A stretch of DNA of 64,000 nucleotides from Rossellomorea aquimaris (GTDB lineage: Bacteria; Bacillota; Bacilli; Bacillales; Bacillaceae_B): assembly GCF_035590735.1 (NCBI RefSeq), contig NZ_CP141595.1, positions 1,266,001-1,330,000 of the forward strand. The letters are read 5' to 3'. Of this stretch, positions 16,647 to 25,168 are shown piece after piece (the stretch's first letter is position 1; each line of letters starts with the position of its first letter). The notes under the pieces were generated by a model. That model was not told the origin of the DNA and did not search any database. It worked only from the letters and a program-made list of their open reading frames with translations. The position numbers and the translations under genes are program-made.

Positions 16647-17192
16647 ATGATTTATATTTACAATGACTTTGGCGGGACTCATACAACATCTCTTGCAGCA
16701 TCATATCACCTGCATATTCTAAAGCCTTCAAACAGCCCATTAACTAAGAACGTCATCCTCAATATTCCTTACTTTAACCAGCTGACGAAAAAAGACGCCG
16801 GACAAATCCTTTTTCGCGGGGTGGACGTAGAAAATAACCCCGTGTATACGATAGGAAGGAGGTCATCAAAGAATGTCGTACCAGCACTAACTGATTTGAG
16901 TACCATCCTGCTTAGAAGATATGGAGAAAGGGAGAAAATCATCATTTCCAACACCTCGCCGACTGTTCCTCCCCTCATGACAGCCGGGGGGTTCTTGTCC
17001 AGGGAGCTTGGAATCGATTGGATAGGTGTTCCCCTTCTCGTGAAAGGGGCACAGCAATGCCACAATCTCATCTATCATCTCGTTGAGGAAACGAAACAAG
17101 TGGCCAAAGCTTCCCATGAGCAGGTAGTTGTGTTGGAAAATGAAAAATATCAATATAAAATTGGAAAAAAACATATATTCTGGAATAAATAA
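16647..17192 (+). CDS. DUF3189-family protein
   Basis: 181-residue soluble protein that matches the DUF3189 family of Bacillales and Clostridia: N-terminal IYIYNDFGGTHTTSLAASYHL and central LILFRG/GRRSSKNVVPAL-type segments. Some family members are described as having a P-loop-like N-terminus, but a clear Walker motif is not visible here. Function unknown. ATG start behind GGGGTGG. Monocistronic. Confidence 0.75.
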   Translation: MIYIYNDFGGTHTTSLAASYHLHILKPSNSPLTKNVILNIPYFNQLTKKDAGQILFRGVDVENNPVYTIGRRSSKNVVPALTDLSTILLRRYGEREKIIISNTSPTVPPLMTAGGFLSRELGIDWIGVPLLVKGAQQCHNLIYHLVEETKQVAKASHEQVVVLENEKYQYKIGKKHIFWNK

Positions 17193-17306
17193 ATATTATA
17201 ATGAGTAAATACTACTAGGTAAAAGGTTTGTCTTGGTGAAGTTCAGGACGAATCGGATAGAATCAAACATAAAGGTAATACTACAGTAAAAACGGAGGTG
17301 TCCACA

Positions 17307-17450
17307 TTGGAAGGTAAACCACTTCACTATGATGGCAGTCACCAATACGCAACAGGGGAAGCACAAGAGAACACTCCATTTGAACTAACAGACGAAATGA
17401 GAAAGAACATAGGGGGAAACCCTTTTGAAGCTTCAGGAGAGGAAGAGTAA
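17307..17450 (+). CDS. 47-residue acidic small protein
   Basis: Short frame starting with TTG five bases after a strong GGAGGTG site; translation begins MEGKPLHYDGSHQYATGEAQ and ends in an acidic EASGEEE tail, with no membrane segment. It is followed by a clear terminator, which supports a real gene. Function unknown; composition is like small spore-associated or stress proteins of Bacillaceae, which is only a guess. Confidence 0.65.
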   Translation: MEGKPLHYDGSHQYATGEAQENTPFELTDEMRKNIGGNPFEASGEEE

Positions 17451-17476
17451 GAAACGACTAAAACCTCTGTTCAATC

Positions 17477-17511
17477 GGATGTTGTCTATCAGACAGCATT
17501 CTTTTTTTTTC
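17477..17511 (+). terminator. Terminator of the small protein gene
   Basis: ATGTTGTCT pairs with AGACAGCAT (one G-U), followed by a long T run. Confidence 0.85.
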
Positions 17512-17593
17512 TAAGAACGCCTAACCGTGGATAATTCCATCTTTTTTTCACAAAATAATACAGCGGAAAATATGAGTGAAGGATGGATGAAGA

Positions 17594-18229
17594 ATGGCAC
17601 AAGTATTATATATTACAGCTCATCCCCATGATGATACATTATCGTACAGCATGGCGGTGGCGAAAGCATTTATGGATACGTATAAAGAAGTGAACCCTGA
17701 CGATGAAGTGGTTCACATTGATCTGTACCGTGAGCATATTCCCCATATTGACGCTGATGTGTTTAGTGGATGGGGGAAGCTTCAATCGGGAAAAGGGTTT
17801 GAGGAGCTTTCATCGGAAGAAAAGTCGAAAGTGAATCGCCTCAATGAATTATCAGAACAGTTTATTTCTGCTGATAAATATGTGTTCGTTACACCATTAT
17901 GGAACTTCTCATTCCCACCGGTGATGAAAGCGTATATTGACTCTGTGGCAGTTGCCGGTAAGTCGTTTAAGTATACAGAGCAGGGACCGGTCGGATTACT
18001 GACAGACAAGAAAGCTATCCATATCCAGGCACGAGGTGGCATTTACTCAGAGGGACCTGCAGCCGGCATGGAAATGGGGCATCGTTACCTGGACATCATC
18101 ATGCAATTTTTCGGCGTACCTTCCTTCGAGGGGGTATTTGTGGAGGGTCATGCGGCGATGCCTGATAAAGCCCAAGAGATCAAAGAGAATGCCATTGCAA
18201 GAGCGAAGGATGCTGCTCATACATTTTAA
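17594..18229 (+). CDS. azoR: FMN-dependent NADH-azoreductase
   Basis: Flavodoxin-like-fold oxidoreductase of 211 residues that reduces quinones and azo compounds with NADH using FMN. Visible motifs: N-terminal [18 protein letters not shown] (phosphate-binding loop, residues 6-23), [16 protein letters not shown] near residue 100 (FMN-binding), and [10 protein letters not shown] near residue 146. Length fits B. subtilis AzoR1/AzoR2. In B. subtilis such genes respond to quinone/thiol stress through MhqR or YodB; no such operator was identified here. ATG start after AAGGATGG. Ends in a shared terminator. Confidence 0.9.
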   Translation: MAQVLYITAHPHDDTLSYSMAVAKAFMDTYKEVNPDDEVVHIDLYREHIPHIDADVFSGWGKLQSGKGFEELSSEEKSKVNRLNELSEQFISADKYVFVTPLWNFSFPPVMKAYIDSVAVAGKSFKYTEQGPVGLLTDKKAIHIQARGGIYSEGPAAGMEMGHRYLDIIMQFFGVPSFEGVFVEGHAAMPDKAQEIKENAIARAKDAAHTF

Positions 18230-18235
18230 ACAAAG

Positions 18236-18274
18236 GGAAGAGCCTGAACAAATGCGTTCAGGCTCTCTTATTAT
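18236..18274. terminator. Bidirectional terminator
   Basis: AGAGCCTGAAC pairs with GTTCAGGCTCT around a short loop, between the convergent azoreductase and MFS genes. Confidence 0.85.
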
Positions 18275-19545
18275 ACAATTGTAGGCTTCTCAATCTCATT
18301 TCCTTTCGGATCAGGGACGAAGGCAAGAATCACAAGTCCTATGATAAAGAGGACGACGAGACTGAATACGCCGCTATTGGATTCACCTGTCACTTGGGCG
18401 GTGACGGCCACTAACAATGGTCCGAGGATCGAGGCGAATTTACCGAAGATATTGTAAAAACCGAAGAATTCGTTGGCGTTCTTCTTAGGGATTAATTTTG
18501 CAAAGTATGCCCGGCTCAATGCCTGAATGCCGCCTTGAGAAGAAGCAACGAGCATAGCGAGGATCCAGAAGTCCATTGTGGTCTCTAAGAAGTAAGCGTA
18601 AATGCATACGATGATATAAACGAAAATCCCTACATACAACATCTTTTTCCCCGTGAACCTCTCTGCCAGCCTCCCGTAAAGAATAGCAAAAGGTCCAGCC
18701 ACCACCTGAGTAACAAACAGGATGATCAAGAGATTAGTGGATGTGATCCCGAGATCTGTTCCGTAGGCAGTGGACATTGTAATGATGGTGCCGACTCCGT
18801 CGATATAAAAGAAATAAGCAAGAAGAAACAAAAATAGTGCACGATATTTCCTGATTTCTTTCATCGTTCTACCGAGACGTTTAAAGCTATTGGCAACGGG
18901 GTTCTTTTCACGCTCAATAAAGTAGCGCTGATGGACATTTTTTATTAAGGGGATGGTAAAGAGTCCCCACCATAAAGCAGTAATGATGAACGCGATTTTA
19001 CTGGCGATGGTAACGGAGAAAGGGAGTACGCCATTTTGAGATAATATGATGATGGCGATGCTTATGATAAACGGAATCGTGCTCCCGATGTACCCGAATC
19101 CAAATCCACGGGATGACACCCTGTTCATTCGCTCTTCCGTCGTTACGTCGGTTAAAAAAGCATCATAGAAGACATTTGAACCAGCTGAACCGACCGCTGC
19201 CACTGTATAAAAAATTAAAAGGAGCAGCCACTGATCGCTTGGAACGAAAGCAAGCAGGGCAGTAAATGTAACACCGAGGGCAAAGAAGAAGGTGAAAAAT
19301 TTCTTCTTGTAGCCTTCATAATCGGCAATCGTTCCGAGAATCGGACCAATCATAGCCAGGATAAAGGTGGCAATCGCAATGGTGTACCCTAAATAAGCAG
19401 TGGAATTAGCGGCACTGACCCCTGCGTTAGTAGCGGCAGCCTTATAGAAAAGCGGAAAGACTGCGGTTGAAATTATAATGGAATAGGCTGAGTTTGCCCA
19501 GTCATAAAAGATCCAGCTGCTTTCTTCTTTTGAAAAACGCTTCAT
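18271..19545 (-). CDS. MFS transporter, UMF1/Atg22-like (YxiO-like)
   Basis: Twelve-helix major-facilitator transporter of 424 residues. The N-terminal WIFYDWANSAYSIIISTAVFP (residues 11-31) is diagnostic of the UMF1/Atg22-like family; the conserved loop GTIADYEGYKKK lies near residue 72. B. subtilis YxiO is a relative; in yeast Atg22 exports amino acids from the vacuole, but bacterial substrates are unknown. ATG follows AGGGGGAA. Second gene of a two-gene operon, 33 bp after the phosphodiesterase gene. Confidence 0.87.
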   Translation of the reverse strand: MKRFSKEESSWIFYDWANSAYSIIISTAVFPLFYKAAATNAGVSAANSTAYLGYTIAIATFILAMIGPILGTIADYEGYKKKFFTFFFALGVTFTALLAFVPSDQWLLLLIFYTVAAVGSAGSNVFYDAFLTDVTTEERMNRVSSRGFGFGYIGSTIPFIISIAIIILSQNGVLPFSVTIASKIAFIITALWWGLFTIPLIKNVHQRYFIEREKNPVANSFKRLGRTMKEIRKYRALFLFLLAYFFYIDGVGTIITMSTAYGTDLGITSTNLLIILFVTQVVAGPFAILYGRLAERFTGKKMLYVGIFVYIIVCIYAYFLETTMDFWILAMLVASSQGGIQALSRAYFAKLIPKKNANEFFGFYNIFGKFASILGPLLVAVTAQVTGESNSGVFSLVVLFIIGLVILAFVPDPKGNEIEKPTIV

Positions 19546-19578
19546 TGTTTTTCCCCCTAAGGAAACAAAATATCTTCT

Positions 19579-20874
19579 TTATATATCCAGAAATTCTTCG
19601 ATCACTTTTCCATCAGTTGCCCCCAGACTAAGGCCGAGCAGGCGTGCTAGTGTCGGACCTTCATCTACTAAATGCATAAACGGAATTTCAACATTTGACC
19701 GGATCCCTTTCCCGCAAGCCATGAAGATGGTGGAGTAGTCTTCTTTTTTAGGAGAATATCCGTGAGACCCATACGTATAACGCTTTTCCTTTACATCTTC
19801 CGGGGTGATGGTATGAATGAAAGATCCTTTAAGAGTATCTTTAAAATAAAAACCGGTTCGTGCTTCGAGCATAAAGGTACAACATTCATCGGCACCTTTT
19901 CTTCCGGCTTCTTCACCAGTGAGTATCTCTTCAATTCCATTGGAATGATCTACCTGCAATTGCTCCAATAGGGTTTGAACTGCTTGATTCGTTTCAGAAT
20001 CCTTCACATATACATAGGCCGAGCCATCACATCCTTTGCAGTATGCTTTCCAGTCGATGACTTTTCCATGGTCATTCACTGTGATCAATCCATTTTCCTT
20101 TAAAAGAACGTTTAGCTGAATAGCCTTTGATTCATCCAATGCACTATGATCACCAAGAGCGACAATAGTAGACTCTTCATAGATACCGTTATCCTTCAAG
20201 GCTTTTATGATTCTTCCCAACCGGGCATCATGGCGATGGATGGCCGCATGTGCTTCTTCTGAAGTAAACCCATGGTAATGACGCTGTGTATCAAGATCCG
20301 TAAAGTGCACAAGCAATAGGTTCGGCTTCTTATTGATCGTTTCAACGGTGGATTCCAGAACGAAATCATCAAGCTCAGGTTGATTCAGGCCTTTCCGTAT
20401 GTGGCCAAAGAGACGATTCATGTGTAATTGGTAGAGAGGACTTCCATTGAAAAGGGAAACAAGGATTTGATTATGCCATGGCCGATTCGCGAAGATCTCG
20501 GGCATGTTGTAATCAATGTCCGCTTTCGCAGTCACTGGCCAGAGCAGAGCGGCTGTGGTCATATCTGCTTTCTTGGCTTCGTCATACAAAGTGGTACTCT
20601 TGACATGTCGTCGATGCCAATACCAATCCGGAGAAACCCGGCCAGGCTGAATGAGTGTATTATTCACAATACCGTGACGATTAGGATGCTTACCGGTGAC
20701 AATGGTGGCGTGACAGGGATATGTCACAGAAGGATAAATGGTCTCGACATTTTTGCAAAAGGACCCATGGGCAAGCAGTTCTTGAAAGTGAGGAAGACCT
20801 TTTAGAATGGGGTAATCCAAAGCAGATAAACAGTCGAAAGATATGACAATCAGGTGATCTGTAAGTCGGGTCAT
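19579..20874 (-). CDS. Alkaline-phosphatase-superfamily phosphodiesterase
   Basis: 431-residue cytoplasmic enzyme of the type I phosphodiesterase/nucleotide pyrophosphatase family. Metal-binding and catalytic features: Asp near residue 14 (SFDCL), nucleophilic Thr in IYPSVTYPCHATIVTGKHPN near residue 48, LVHFTDLDTQRHYHGF near residue 192, GDHS near residue 242, and a C-terminal SHGY. No signal peptide. The natural substrate is unknown. ATG follows GGAGG. First gene of an operon with the MFS transporter, suggesting processing of a transported phosphodiester compound (inference). Confidence 0.87.
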   Translation of the reverse strand: MTRLTDHLIVISFDCLSALDYPILKGLPHFQELLAHGSFCKNVETIYPSVTYPCHATIVTGKHPNRHGIVNNTLIQPGRVSPDWYWHRRHVKSTTLYDEAKKADMTTAALLWPVTAKADIDYNMPEIFANRPWHNQILVSLFNGSPLYQLHMNRLFGHIRKGLNQPELDDFVLESTVETINKKPNLLLVHFTDLDTQRHYHGFTSEEAHAAIHRHDARLGRIIKALKDNGIYEESTIVALGDHSALDESKAIQLNVLLKENGLITVNDHGKVIDWKAYCKGCDGSAYVYVKDSETNQAVQTLLEQLQVDHSNGIEEILTGEEAGRKGADECCTFMLEARTGFYFKDTLKGSFIHTITPEDVKEKRYTYGSHGYSPKKEDYSTIFMACGKGIRSNVEIPFMHLVDEGPTLARLLGLSLGATDGKVIEEFLDI

Positions 20875-20996
20875 AATGGCCTCCAGCTTTCGCGTAGGAT
20901 TGTACTATATACCTATTAATATAGCAGAACATTCAGAATAAAAATATGAAATTTCGATTATGCTGACGTTAAGGGACCGTAAAGACGGAAGTGACA

Positions 20997-21028
20997 TAAA
21001 AAAACAGAGATGGTAGATCCCATCCCTG
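20997..21028 (-). terminator. Terminator of the bactofilin gene
   Basis: Minus strand CAGGGATGG pairs with CCATCTCTG (one G-U) around GATCTA, then TTTTTTT. Confidence 0.75.
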
Positions 21029-21047
21029 CCCTTGGTTGAGCCATATT

Positions 21048-21839
21048 TTAAAACTTCACTTTTTCCCCGACTCGACTATTTTGCTTCACATCCAGGCTTC
21101 CTGAATATTCAACCGTATCAATGTCACAATTCTCCCCGATCACAACATTTTTACCACGGACCAGTTTCGCCTTCGTGTTCTCAAGATAAACCTCATCGCC
21201 TTCGATCATTTCTGAAAATAAATAGTCTTCCTTTTGGAGAAAGAAGTTAACCATTTGTTTGATCAGTCCGTTCGAGTTATGGTGTTTTACCACAATCGTT
21301 TCGCCACCGATTTCTTTAATGGAGGATTCATGATTGATTTCAATTTGAATCCGGTCGGCGTTCAACAACCCCTCGATATGGACGGAGCCGGAAGATGAAA
21401 AGGTTTCGACCTCACAATCCTTTTCTACTCGTAAAGAGCCGCTTGCTTTAATCGATCCGCCTTGAATCCTTCCTTCAACCTTACACGATCCGCTCACCTT
21501 GAATGTTTTAAAGATAAGGTCTTTTGAAAAAATGCTTGAACCACTTGTGTTCATTTCAGCAGCCATCACAGAGCCTTCATTTTTGGAGCTTCCACTTGTT
21601 GTAATCGTTTCTGCTTTAGTATTACCTTTAATGGTGGAAGAACCGCTCGTTTTAATGTATCCCGCTTTTACGTCGCCTGAAATCGTACCTGAACCTGAAA
21701 TTTTAAGCTCATGGCAGTCGATATCGCCAACGATTTTTCCGCTTCCACTGATCTTTACTGCATCAAATTTCCCTCCGCCGGACGTTCCGGATCCACTGAT
21801 CTTCAAGTCGTGCAGTTCTTTCTTTTCAACTGTATTCAT
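21048..21839 (-). CDS. Bactofilin, polymer-forming cytoskeletal protein (YhbE/YhbF-like)
   Basis: 263-residue protein dominated by a right-handed beta-helix of the bactofilin (DUF583) type: successive turns of the form KISGSG, KTSGSS, TTSGSS, KVSGSC and KASGSL recur about every 16-20 residues from residue 10 to 180. Bactofilins polymerise without nucleotide and act as scaffolds at the membrane. The C-terminal third (from about 185) is less regular, with a second short helix. I start at the ATG at 21839 behind GGAGGAG. It follows yhbD by 26 bp; in B. subtilis yhbD, yhbE and yhbF are adjacent, while here only one bactofilin follows. Confidence 0.85.
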   Translation of the reverse strand: MNTVEKKELHDLKISGSGTSGGGKFDAVKISGSGKIVGDIDCHELKISGSGTISGDVKAGYIKTSGSSTIKGNTKAETITTSGSSKNEGSVMAAEMNTSGSSIFSKDLIFKTFKVSGSCKVEGRIQGGSIKASGSLRVEKDCEVETFSSSGSVHIEGLLNADRIQIEINHESSIKEIGGETIVVKHHNSNGLIKQMVNFFLQKEDYLFSEMIEGDEVYLENTKAKLVRGKNVVIGENCDIDTVEYSGSLDVKQNSRVGEKVKF

Positions 21840-21865
21840 TCTTTTTCTCCTCCAATTCAGGGACG

Positions 21866-22501
21866 TCATACCCCTCTTGAATTTGTTAACGTGATTTTCA
21901 ATTCTTCCATCGTCTGTTGTAAATCGAATTTCAATACGGTCTGTGCTAAATGGTCAACAAGCAATTCGGAATGAAGAGGAAGGAGCATCCATATATATTC
22001 CTCTCCTTTACGAAGACCAACAAGTTCAAGGGAAGAATCTTTCAGTGGAGTGAACTTCTCATGAAGAAAAAGAAATAAAGTTTGCAGTTCTTCTCTTGGG
22101 ACTTGTATCCTTTTCGCCTTCTCAATAATCGACATATTTAATATATCTGGAAACTCAAATACCTTTCTTGCCGGTAGAAGTGTTGTACAAAAGGATAAGG
22201 TATCTTCCGATAGAATGTTGTGCGAAGGTAATTCATCTGCATGTACTTCAATCTTAGTTGGATTTGGTGAAAAGAAATCGGATAGTTCATCCAGTGAATA
22301 ATCATCCTTCATCTCTTTGATTGTATCGATGCGTGAAAGCATTTTTTCCCTGGGAAAGAACGTTTCCTGACCCGTGAAGCTGGATTTCTTAATAAACCAA
22401 CTCTCAGGAATAATGTTCTTTCGTTTCCAACGGTAGAGCTGACCATACGAAATCCCGGTCTGTTCCAATACTTCCTTCTTAGAAATAAGATCTGTTTCCA
22501 A
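21866..22501 (-). CDS. yhbD: YhbD-like DUF4004 protein with MerR-type N-terminus
   Basis: 211-residue protein. The N-terminal 60 residues form a MerR-like helix-turn-helix (SKKEVLEQTGISYGQLYRWKRKNIIPE), and the rest resembles DUF4004. Start is TTG at 22501, behind AGAGGTGAT; no in-frame ATG lies at suitable distance. It precedes the bactofilin gene in an operon, as in B. subtilis. The gene is likely a regulator of its own operon; near-identical 15-bp repeats lie upstream (22529-22578). The C-terminal domain function is unknown. Confidence 0.78.
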   Translation of the reverse strand: METDLISKKEVLEQTGISYGQLYRWKRKNIIPESWFIKKSSFTGQETFFPREKMLSRIDTIKEMKDDYSLDELSDFFSPNPTKIEVHADELPSHNILSEDTLSFCTTLLPARKVFEFPDILNMSIIEKAKRIQVPREELQTLFLFLHEKFTPLKDSSLELVGLRKGEEYIWMLLPLHSELLVDHLAQTVLKFDLQQTMEELKITLTNSRGV

Positions 22502-22528
22502 TGAGGGATCACCTCTATTATGTAACAA

Positions 22529-22578
22529 AACATTGTTACGTTACTTTAAAGTCAGTTTAACAGAACAATGTTACGTTA
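22529..22578. promoter_or_regulatory. Two 15-bp direct repeats, putative YhbD operator
   Basis: AACATTGTTACGTTA (22529-22543) and AACAATGTTACGTTA (22564-22578) differ at one base and are spaced 35 bp apart start to start; each holds an AACA-N-TGTT dyad. Between the TTG start of yhbD and the divergent katE promoter. Operator function is inferred. Confidence 0.55.
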
Positions 22579-22633
22579 GTAAAGAGATTATTGGAAAATT
22601 TTTAAAAATGGCCCATTCCAACTTCCCGAAAAT

Positions 22634-22658
22634 GTTTGAAGTCGGGGATCAAGGGTAC
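22634..22658 (+). promoter_or_regulatory. Sigma-B type promoter of katE
   Basis: GTTTGA (22634-22639), 13-bp spacer, GGGTAC (22653-22658). The sigma-B consensus is GTTTAA-N13-15-GGGTAT, so each hexamer has one mismatch. B. subtilis katE is a known sigma-B gene. Confidence 0.8.
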
Positions 22659-22717
22659 TAAAGAAACAGAAATGTTTTACATAGTAAACATTAATAACCG
22701 TTGAGAGGGATGAAAGA

Positions 22718-24769
22718 ATGGGAGACGATCGTCGTACGAAAGTGAATGAGAAAAGCAAGGATGAACAGCTTGAACAGTATCGCGTAGAGGACGAAGGTAA
22801 GCATCTTACAACCAATCAAGGATTGAAGGTATCAGAAGATGAATTTTCCTTGAAAGCCGGAGAACGGGGACCTACCTTAATGGAGGATTTCCACTTCCGT
22901 GAGAAGATGACTCACTTTGACCATGAGCGTATACCGGAGAGGATTGTTCATGCCCGGGGGTTTGCGGCACATGGAGAGTTCGAACTCTATGATTCCATGA
23001 AAGAATTTACTCGTGCTAAATTTCTTCAGGATACATCAACGAAAACCCCTGTATTTGTACGCTTTTCTACTGTGGCTGGATCCAAGGGTTCTGCTGAGGC
23101 CGTGCGTGATGCAAGGGGATTTGCTACGAAATTTTATACGGAAGAAGGCAATTATGATCTCGTCGGAAACAATATTCCTGTGTTTTTCATTCAAGATGCG
23201 ATTAAATTCCCGGATCTTGTTCATGCCCTTAAACCGGAACCTCATAATGAAATGCCTCAGGCAGCTTCTGCCCATGATACGTTTTGGGATTTTGTAGCGA
23301 ATAACCAGGAGTCCGCTCATATGGTCATGTGGGCAATGTCCGATCGGGCCATTCCACGCAGTCTCCGTATGATGGAAGGATTCGGTGTTCATACATTCCG
23401 ACTGGTGAACGAGGAGGGTAAAGCCCATTTTGTGAAGTTCCACTGGAAGCCGGTATTGGGTACTCACTCTCTCGTTTGGGATGAGGCTCAGAAGATCAAC
23501 GGGAAAGACCCGGATTTCCACCGCCGTGATTTGTATGAATCCATCGAAAATGGCGATTATCCAGAGTACGAGCTGGGAGTTCAGCTCATTAAGGAAGAAG
23601 ATGAGTTTAACTTTGACTTTGACGTTCTTGATCCTACCAAGCTATGGCCTGAAGAAGAAGTTCCTGTGAAAATCGTTGGGAAAATGACCCTTAATCGCAA
23701 TGTGGACAATGTGTTTGCAGAAACGGAGCAAGCAGCTTTCCATCCTGGTTCCGTTGTTCCCGGGATCGATTTCTCAAATGATCCGTTATTACAAGGACGC
23801 TTATTCTCCTACACTGATACACAATTGATCCGCCTTGGAGGACCTAACTTCCATGAGCTTCCTATTAACCGACCGGTGTGCCCATTCCACAATAATCAGC
23901 GTGATGGATACGGCCGTCATACAATAAACAAGGGCCAGGTGAGCTACCATAACAACTCACTCGCTAAAAATACACCAGCTCCTGCGAGTCAGGAAGAAGG
24001 AGGCTACACTCACTATCAGGAGAAAATGGAAGGGCGTAAAGTCCGTTCAAGAAGTGAAAGCTTCAAAGATCACTTCTCGCAAGCTACTCTTTTCTGGAAC
24101 AGCATGAGTGAACCTGAGAAAGAGCATATCATCCAAGCCTTCAGTTTCGAGCTTGGAAAAGTGAAGAGCAAATCTGTTCAGAAGCAGGTCGTCGATATGT
24201 TTGCAAACGTAAGCATGGAGCTCGCAAAAGGATTTGCCGAAGCGATTAATGTGGAAGTCCCTAGTGGTGAAGGATCGAAGGTAACCAAATCTTCTCCAGC
24301 CTTAAGTCAGGAAAATACGATTAAGAAGCCTGCTACTCGTAAAGTAGGGGTCATCGTAGGAAACGGCTTTAAGGGGGAAGAAGTGAAAATGGTTCTATCG
24401 GCTCTTAAAGAAGATGGCATCCAGCCGGAAATCATCAGTGACAAGCTGGGGATGAGAAAAGGTGATGACGGTACGGAGCTTGAAGTGGACCATACCTTCT
24501 TAACAGGGGAATCTGTATTATTTGATAGCCTTTACGTAGTAGGCGGAGAGAATGTAGATAAAAAGTTCTCTCAAGATACAACCTACTTTGTCAAAGAGGC
24601 GTATTCTCACTTCAAACCAATCGGTGCCACTCATGAAGGGACACACTGGCTGGAAAAAGCAGGTGTCAGCGGCTCTGGAGTGGTAACCGGGGAGGACATG
24701 AAGTCATTTGCGAAAGAATTTACAAAAGCTATCGCAGCACATCGTCATTGGGATCGCGAATTAGTATAA
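22718..24769 (+). CDS. katE: Large-subunit catalase KatE with DJ-1/PfpI domain
   Basis: Heme catalase that dismutates hydrogen peroxide, 683 residues, the large clade-2 form. The core spans about residues 40-520: catalytic His78 in [12 protein letters not shown], the [16 protein letters not shown] block near residue 145 containing the catalytic Asn, and the heme-ligand region [17 protein letters not shown] near residue 365. The C-terminal residues 545-683 form a class-I glutamine-amidotransferase-like (DJ-1/PfpI) domain typical of this clade. ATG follows GAGAGGG. A sigma-B promoter lies 60-85 bp upstream, matching general-stress induction of B. subtilis katE. Ends before a terminator. Confidence 0.95.
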   Translation: MGDDRRTKVNEKSKDEQLEQYRVEDEGKHLTTNQGLKVSEDEFSLKAGERGPTLMEDFHFREKMTHFDHERIPERIVHARGFAAHGEFELYDSMKEFTRAKFLQDTSTKTPVFVRFSTVAGSKGSAEAVRDARGFATKFYTEEGNYDLVGNNIPVFFIQDAIKFPDLVHALKPEPHNEMPQAASAHDTFWDFVANNQESAHMVMWAMSDRAIPRSLRMMEGFGVHTFRLVNEEGKAHFVKFHWKPVLGTHSLVWDEAQKINGKDPDFHRRDLYESIENGDYPEYELGVQLIKEEDEFNFDFDVLDPTKLWPEEEVPVKIVGKMTLNRNVDNVFAETEQAAFHPGSVVPGIDFSNDPLLQGRLFSYTDTQLIRLGGPNFHELPINRPVCPFHNNQRDGYGRHTINKGQVSYHNNSLAKNTPAPASQEEGGYTHYQEKMEGRKVRSRSESFKDHFSQATLFWNSMSEPEKEHIIQAFSFELGKVKSKSVQKQVVDMFANVSMELAKGFAEAINVEVPSGEGSKVTKSSPALSQENTIKKPATRKVGVIVGNGFKGEEVKMVLSALKEDGIQPEIISDKLGMRKGDDGTELEVDHTFLTGESVLFDSLYVVGGENVDKKFSQDTTYFVKEAYSHFKPIGATHEGTHWLEKAGVSGSGVVTGEDMKSFAKEFTKAIAAHRHWDRELV

Positions 24770-24819
24770 ATTTATTTTAATTGGAAGACAGAGGAGTAAT
24801 ACTCTCTCTTCTATATGAG

Positions 24820-24860
24820 AAGTGCCAGACCTGATCATTCAGTTCTGGCACTTTTTCAAT
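24820..24860 (+). terminator. Terminator of katE
   Basis: AAGTGCCAGA pairs with TTCTGGCACTT across a 13-nt loop and is followed by TTTTTC. The 399-bp gap to clpE (24770-25168) holds this terminator, about 100 bp with nothing recognised, then the clpE promoter and CtsR boxes. Confidence 0.85.
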
Positions 24861-25012
24861 CATTGAATCCAAAGCCTGTGGGACCTCAAGTCAGGTTCCA
24901 CCCTTACATCATCCAAATCAATCACTTGATTCACTTCGTTGCACCTACTATACTCTTCAATCAACAGGTCAAACGACCATTGGGAATGAAAAAATTTCCA
25001 TAAGCAGAAATC

Positions 25013-25074
25013 TTGAAAGTCAAAGAAGGTCAAAGTATACTATGTTTGTAAGGTCAAAGAAAGTCAAAGTCAAA
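25013..25074 (+). promoter_or_regulatory. clpE promoter with two CtsR operators
   Basis: TTGAAA (25013-25018), 17-bp spacer, TATACT (25036-25041) forms a sigma-A promoter. AGTCAAAGAAGGTCAAA (25018-25034) fills the spacer and AGGTCAAAGAAAGTCAAA lies at 25051-25068, with a further GTCAAA to 25074. These fit the CtsR heptad repeat RGTCAAA-NNN-RGTCAAA. Confidence 0.9.
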
Positions 25075-25168
25075 TTGAGTGTTTAACGAATACTAAACAG
25101 ACTGACCTTTTCCATAATACAATCTACAAAAATTTATATAAAAACTCTGCTACAGGAGGTAATGTTTA

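Noticed and set aside
24780-25003. 62-residue frame between katE and clpE
   Set aside because: Runs through the katE terminator with no ribosome binding site.
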